Of a DNA stretch of 64,000 nucleotides, positions 59,049 to 64,000 are shown piece after piece. The translations under genes were made by a program, and so were the position numbers. The stretch covers positions 992,001 to 1,056,000 of the forward strand of contig JABYQQ010000012.1 in assembly GCA_022605405.1 (NCBI GenBank). The letters run 5' to 3'. The notes beneath the pieces are model-generated. The model was given only the letters and a program-made list of their open reading frames with translations, ran no database searches and was not told where the DNA came from. The DNA is from Earliella scabrosa. Its lineage: Eukaryota; Basidiomycota; Agaricomycetes; Polyporales; Polyporaceae. Numbering within the stretch: the first letter of the stretch is position 1; each line of letters begins with the position of its first letter.

Positions 59049-59249
59049 GTCACGGTCATCTCCCGAGCGCCCGTCCATCTGCAGAGTTCAAACCCCACGT
59101 TCAAGTTCGCCACTGGCAATATGTATTGGAAAGCTGAGAACATCTAGTTTCGAACATAGGGCCGGGGTACAATTCATCATGCACCAACGTCGTTGGGTGT
59201 AACCTTATCTGGAGGGATCGCCTGAAATTTGTGCAACTTCAAGCCTCCC

Positions 59250-60535
59250 TCAAGGACAGAAGGTGATAGTGTAGTCCGCGCGAAGTCTGGAATCGCAGTG
59301 GAACAACGCCGTGCCGCTCGGCTCGTCATACGCGAAGGCGTACGAGTTCGGGCAGTTGTTCTCTGTCAAGCACAATCGTCAGTAACTCGGCAAGAGCCAC
59401 TGGAGCATGGACTCACTGAAGTAGGAGTAGAATGCCACCCCGGACGCCTTGCAGGTGTTGGGGTTGTTGAAGGTACCCGTGCAGCAGTTCGGGTTGTTCA
59501 CTATCATCGAATTGGATTAGTTGTACGACCCTTCGCCGAGAATGGAAGACATGCACTGACCGCGATCACCAAGACCAGCAATGCACGCGCTCTTGCAACC
59601 GACAGGGAATCCAGTGTTGTCAAACGGACCCTTGAGTTGAGCAGGGCCTGAACATTATGCAATAATTCAGTGCTGTTCTCTGACATGTAGGATAGCGGGC
59701 CGAGTAAATCAACGCACAGTTAGGGCCGAGGTCAACAGGACAATCGGGGACACCACAGCCCTTGTTGTTGGTGATCCTCATGGGGAGGTTGTATCCGTCG
59801 ACGAGCGAAACTACAAGGTCCTCAGTTGAGTCTAGGCACCAAAATAGCAGGACTGCTTACCATCGTAGTTGTCCAGATTACCGCTGCCCGACAGAGTGAA
59901 CTCGGCGAGCGTTGCCGGGGGAACCCCCTAGGGGAGAGGATATCAGGGGCGGCCAAGATGCTGTCGGTGTGCCAGCAGACCGCGGTGCGTGACTTACAGT
60001 ACCAGTGCAGACAAGGCCGCCGGTGCAGCCGCCGTCGAGGCAGGAGTTGGGTCCCGGAGTTCCGCTGCTGAAGTTGCAGTTACGGCGCCCCTACGTTTCG
60101 CAATGCGTGCACATGGCTTAGTACATATTCGACAAAAACGGAGCTGATTGATACTCACCCAGATACGGCCGGCGGTCCAGTTGTCCGGGACCGAGAAGGA
60201 GACCGTCTGGAACGCGCGCTGCTCCCAACTACACCCATAAAAGGTCAGGTATGCGTGGAAAGCTAACATCACTAGTCAGACTGACCCGCCAGGCTGCGTG
60301 GGACGAGGGCCGGTTCCAGTGAGAAGCTACGGAAGGATTATGAGGTCTACGTCGTCAAACGTGGGATGAGGGCAACGCACGGCAGGCCTAGATGTACATA
60401 AGCGGTCTATTATCAAGGGTAGCTGTGGAGAAAGACATACCAGATGGTAAAGGGGCACTGATTGAACACAGTAATCGTCCTAGCCGCAGCTGAAGCGGCG
60501 AGCGCGAGGTTGATCGCAACGAGGCCGAGTCTCAT
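59250..60535 (-). CDS. Thaumatin-like protein 1
   Basis: A gene of about seven small exons starts at ATG 60535 (MRLGLVAINLALAASAAA, signal peptide) and ends FCP-stop at 59250. The mature protein begins RTITVFNQCPFTIW, typical of thaumatin/PR-5 proteins. Conserved elements follow: FSVPDNWTAGRIWGRRNCNF, CLDGGCTGGLVC, TLAEFTL, YDVSLVDGYNLP, a Cys-rich middle (CKSACIAGLGD, NCCTGTFNNPNTC), FKNNCPNSYAFAYDEPSG and DYTITFCP. The number and spacing of Cys suggest eight disulfides. Fungal members are secreted and some bind or cleave beta-1,3-glucan. It lies 1.5 kb from a second copy in the same orientation. Confidence 0.88.
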
Positions 60536-60609
60536 GTTTGCTTGCACAGGAGGTTAGATGGGCGAAGAGCAGAGGATCGCTGACCTTCCCTCGACCAAAA
60601 GCGTGTCCC

Positions 60610-60615
60610 TTTATA
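60610..60615 (-). promoter_or_regulatory. TATA box of thaumatin-like gene 1
   Basis: TATAAA on minus, about 75 nt upstream of the ATG at 60535. Confidence 0.55.
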
Positions 60616-62048
60616 CTGCCGCAGAGACGCACAATATGTCAGTGCGCTTCAGCACGAACGCGGACCGCGCTAGTTCGAAGGCTTCAGGAGTGGATGAATG
60701 CGGACTACGATATGTTGAGACCGGCTCAATGACATATCGAGAGCGACCATCGCCATGCACCGAGTTCGAACCAGCCGCGAAAGACGAGAAGCGCTCTTGA
60801 AAGAAGGGTTGAATCGCGCTGAGCACAGCGCATTGACAGATCGGAGCCAGTTGGGGCGGGTGTTGCAAGCGCTGTGTGGCTAGGGCTTGACCAGACATGG
60901 CCGTGGTACCTCGTCGTGCGGTGCTGAAAGGGGTCTCGAGATGGTCCACTGTCCAGAGTGGTCTGGATGACGGATATACGCGCTGAATTAGATGGGGTGA
61001 GATACAATGTAAGAGTCATTGTAGACGGATGGCAGCCCGCCACTCGGCGCTGCGATCATCCATTTTGTTTCGCATGTGAGTCCTGACCCGCGCTTCAGTA
61101 CAAGCATGTGAGGACCTCCATAACCAAGTGCATCGCATCAAGGTATACATTACTCACATTGTGAATGTCGGGGCAAAATACCCAGCGTCTGCTTTCGATC
61201 ATCGCCGGCAGCTGCATTGATTCTGCGCGCCTTTCCGTCCCATCGTTCAGCGTCGGCACGATGGCTTCCCGATTCCACGCTCTTCGGCATTGTCGTCGCC
61301 ATTGCTGCAGGGCCCTTCCGACAGCTTCCGACCGTAGAATATGGATTTTAGGGCGACCGGCGATGTGACGGATGCATATGCTCCGGTCTAAGTATCGTTC
61401 AATGATGGCCCGGCGTCGTTGCATTCAAGTTGCTGCCGCCGAGACGCGAGGGTGACTCCGAACAGCATCTGGAGAGATTGCTCTGGTTTAGTGCTTTTGT
61501 AACAGCGCGTGTACACATACCTGGACACTGCGACGCTAGACAGTGACCCATTCGTCCACACTGGTCTGCGTCAGGTCTGTGTTGGTGCAGTACAACAACT
61601 TGCCCACGGCGTTTGCCGCATGACGCCCGATCTGGATCTTGCCGACAAATGATCCACAGCCTGAGGCCTCTTAAGCAACCATGACTTGGAACATGACATA
61701 CGTCTAGACCTTTACAGAACACAGACACAGACAGCCTGGTATCGCTACTGAGCCCGGACCGGGGCAGAGTGAAGCACAACCCCAGATGAGCGTGAATCAC
61801 ATTCTCGGCCGTCCCAAGTTCAGTGTTCATTCAGACAAGCAACTTGAACTCCTGCCCGGGAACGCGTAAGAAAGCATGGATCGTTCACGTTCGTGGATCA
61901 CATTCTACTACGTAACACATATGGCTTGTATACATCGTTCAGCGGCAGATAACCGCTACGGCTTCTCGAGTTCATAGCCTTTCGGTTCATCCACCGTCCG
62001 CGTGCTAGATCTCGCCATTCCAGCCTTGTCAACGTGGAAGGACGACAT
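60616..62048. other. Intergenic region, no gene seen
   Basis: About 1.4 kb between the two thaumatin-like genes. Several frames of 60-140 codons overlap on both strands without motifs or splice support. Confidence 0.4.
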
Positions 62049-63396
62049 TCACGGGCAGAACGTGACGGTGTAGTCGGCGTTGCGCTCGACGGGGCACGTC
62101 TTGAGCGCACCGCTCGGCTCGTCGTACGCGTAGGCATAGGCGTCAGGGCACGCGTTCTCTGCACAGTGCAGCAGTTTGCGTCAGTTCTGTCATGCATGGT
62201 CGAAAACAAACGCGACGCACTGAAGTAGTCGTAGAACTGCACACCATCGACCGGGCATGTCTCGGGCGTGTCGTGGGAGCCGCTGCAGCAGTTGGCGCTG
62301 TCGTCTGGCGAGAGAGTAGGGTGTGAGTACCAGTCCGACAGGTGCCCGGGGTTTGGACGAAAAAGTGCATGTATATACGCACTAGGGTCATCAAGGCCGG
62401 CGGAGCACGCGCTGTTGCACCCGACGAGCTGGCCGTTGCCGTTGGTCGGGCCTCTGAGCTCCTGGGGGCCTGTAGATATAGTAGCACCGAATCGGTTACA
62501 TGAAATGATGGCAGAAATTCGAGGAGGAGCACGCACAGTTCGCGTTCAGATCGGCGGCGCAGCTTCCCTCGGGGCAGCCCTGGTTGTTCGAAATACCAAT
62601 GGGAAGGTTGTATCCGTCGACGACAGAGACTAGACATACAGATGTATATGAGCGGGGACGATGCTCCACAAGATCGCCTGCGGAACGTGAGACTGACCGT
62701 CATAGTTGTCGGGCTGGCCGTTGATGCCGAGGGTGAACTCTGCGAGGGTGACCGGAGGGACACCCTGTGAAGTGTGAAGAATCAGCATCAGTCCGACAAA
62801 CTATGGCAGGTGTGCACGCACCGTGCCGGTGCTCGGGTCACACTCGAGGCCACCGTTGCAGCCGCCGGAGGCGCACTGGGTCGGGCCCGGGGGGCCCTGG
62901 CTGAAGTCGCAGTCACGTCGGCCCTGATTGGAAAGTCGGTGATGAGTGTGTCAACGGTGACGGCGCAGTACTAAGGCTGCGTACCCAGATGCGGCCCGCC
63001 TGCCAGTCGTTGGGCACCTGGAACGAGACGGTCTGGCCAGCGCCCTGCTCCCAGCTGCACAAGAAGCACAAAGTCAACGAGAGGGCAAGACAGTACAGTC
63101 GTGGACAAGACCTTACCCAGTGGGCTGGTCGGGACTGGATGGGCTGACGTTCAGGTCAGTGAAGAGCTATGATAGTCGTTTCCATATGAGCATGTGTGAC
63201 CCCGGGGGGACCCAATGATTGAACATACGGCAGGCCTAATGAGCAGGGGTCAGCATACAAAGCAACACAACGAGATGACGAAAGCGCCGCACCAGATAGT
63301 GAAGGCGCAGTTGTTGACCACAGTCATCTGGCGTGCAGCCGCACCAGAGGCGAGGACGGCAAGGGCAACGGTGATGCTGGAGATGAAAGTCTGCAT
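62049..63396 (-). CDS. Thaumatin-like protein 2
   Basis: A multi-exon gene starts at ATG 63396 (MQTFISSITVALAVLASGAA, signal peptide) and ends FCP-stop at 62049. The frame is open further upstream, but the signal peptide fixes this start. The mature protein begins RQMTVVNNCAFTIW. Then come FQVPNDWQAGRIWGRRDCDF, CASGGCNGGLECDPSTGTG, TLAEFTLGINGQ, YDVSVVDGYNLP, GCNSACSAGLDD, ANCCSGSHDTPETCP, YAYDEPSGALKTCP and DYTVTFCP. The layout matches thaumatin-like protein 1 segment by segment, so the two arose by tandem duplication. Probably secreted, acting on or at fungal or plant cell-wall glucans; this is by family knowledge. Confidence 0.88.
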
Positions 63397-64000
63397 ATTG
63401 AGAAGAGGTATGCTTCTGTGAGTAGACGAGTGTGTTGGCTGAGAGGAGTCGACCAGGTCGATGCTGGCTTGATTCCTCCAGTCCGAGCTGTTTAAATATC
63501 CCTTTGACCGTCTACGCACTGCGTAGGCCTGTCCTCTCGAGACGCTAAACCACCCTCCCAGATGTTAACCGCTGTGGAGTCGCGGTGCTGCTGTGACGAA
63601 GGGGGCATCGAACCGCATTCCCCTCAAACCCTCCCGCGAGTCGGCAGTGGTTCGGCGGACCAATCCACGTTCTAAAGCCTCCAGAGATGTAGAGCAATGT
63701 AGCCCTAACAGGCTTGTGTGTACGTTCTTCCGATTCCGATCGGCCGTTGTTGTGGAGAGTTGTCGACCTGATGACCGACGTTAAGTCCGTTGTGCTGACC
63801 CAGCGTTAACCCACAAGTGTCGGAGCACATCTCCGGTAGTGTCGTTCCAGTCATAACTACGTGCAGCTACGGACTATGTCCAGGCATGATTCTACGACGG
63901 CCGTGATCAGCTTATACAATGCATAATGTTGCAAGACAAGCACATACGTTTCAGATGCCTGCGGACGGACTGGAGGTGGCAAAGGCTTGGCAAAGGAATA
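63397..64000. promoter_or_regulatory. Upstream region of thaumatin-like gene 2
   Basis: A GATATTTAAAC element on minus lies near 63490-63501, about 100 nt before the ATG at 63396, and may serve as a TATA-like box. No further gene was seen to the window end. Confidence 0.35.

Overview
The window is nuclear DNA of a filamentous basidiomycete, most likely an Agaricomycete of the wood-decay type. That placement is an inference. It rests on GC-rich, densely packed genes split by many 45-70 bp GT..AG introns, an expanded family of secreted FAD oxidases, thaumatin-like proteins, an autonomous Helitron, and proteins such as SPT2 and a CFIm68-like RRM protein. No rRNA, tRNA or CRISPR was recognised. 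Exon coordinates come from reading splice sites by eye and conserving frame.

Layout. Positions 1-15,200 hold housekeeping and metabolic genes: a partial minus-strand gene at the left edge, an acidic disordered protein (1788-3162), a cytochrome b5/acyl-CoA dehydrogenase fusion (3580-5759), an RRM/glycine-methionine-rich mRNA 3'-processing-like protein (6563-8112), SPT2 (8755-10223, minus), an unknown multi-exon gene (10872-11817), and the first of three FAD-linked oxidase paralogues (12238-14307). A 145-bp minisatellite closes this block.

Positions 15,200-26,500 are mobile or foreign in character. An AT-rich island carries a gene (16065-17754) made of tandem cysteine-knuckle modules, with introns placed inside the CxxC motifs. 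The island holds a 20-nt direct repeat on either side of that gene. Next comes an intact 1949-residue Helitron Rep/PIF1 helicase (20451-26300, minus).

Positions 26,500-43,500 form an accessory block. It contains both ribonucleotide reductase subunits, R2 (27128-28293) and R1 (40205-43316), with active-site residues present in each. Between them lie orphan genes: a small acidic protein, an F-box plus nucleotidyltransferase-fold protein, several short spliced genes without recognisable family, and a 110-bp minisatellite. R1 and R2 are divergent and look like an extra copy rather than the housekeeping pair.

Positions 44,000-64,000 return to ordinary genes: FAD oxidase paralogue 2 (44186-46266), a PiT-family sodium/phosphate symporter (46691-48611, minus), an MFS transporter (50675-52646, minus), a gene of unknown function (53616-54780), FAD oxidase paralogue 3 (55302-57406, minus), a 498-bp foldback element that is one long imperfect palindrome (58551-59048), and two thaumatin-like protein genes (59250-60535 and 62049-63396, both minus). 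The three oxidases share all five intron positions, so they are duplicates of one spliced ancestor.
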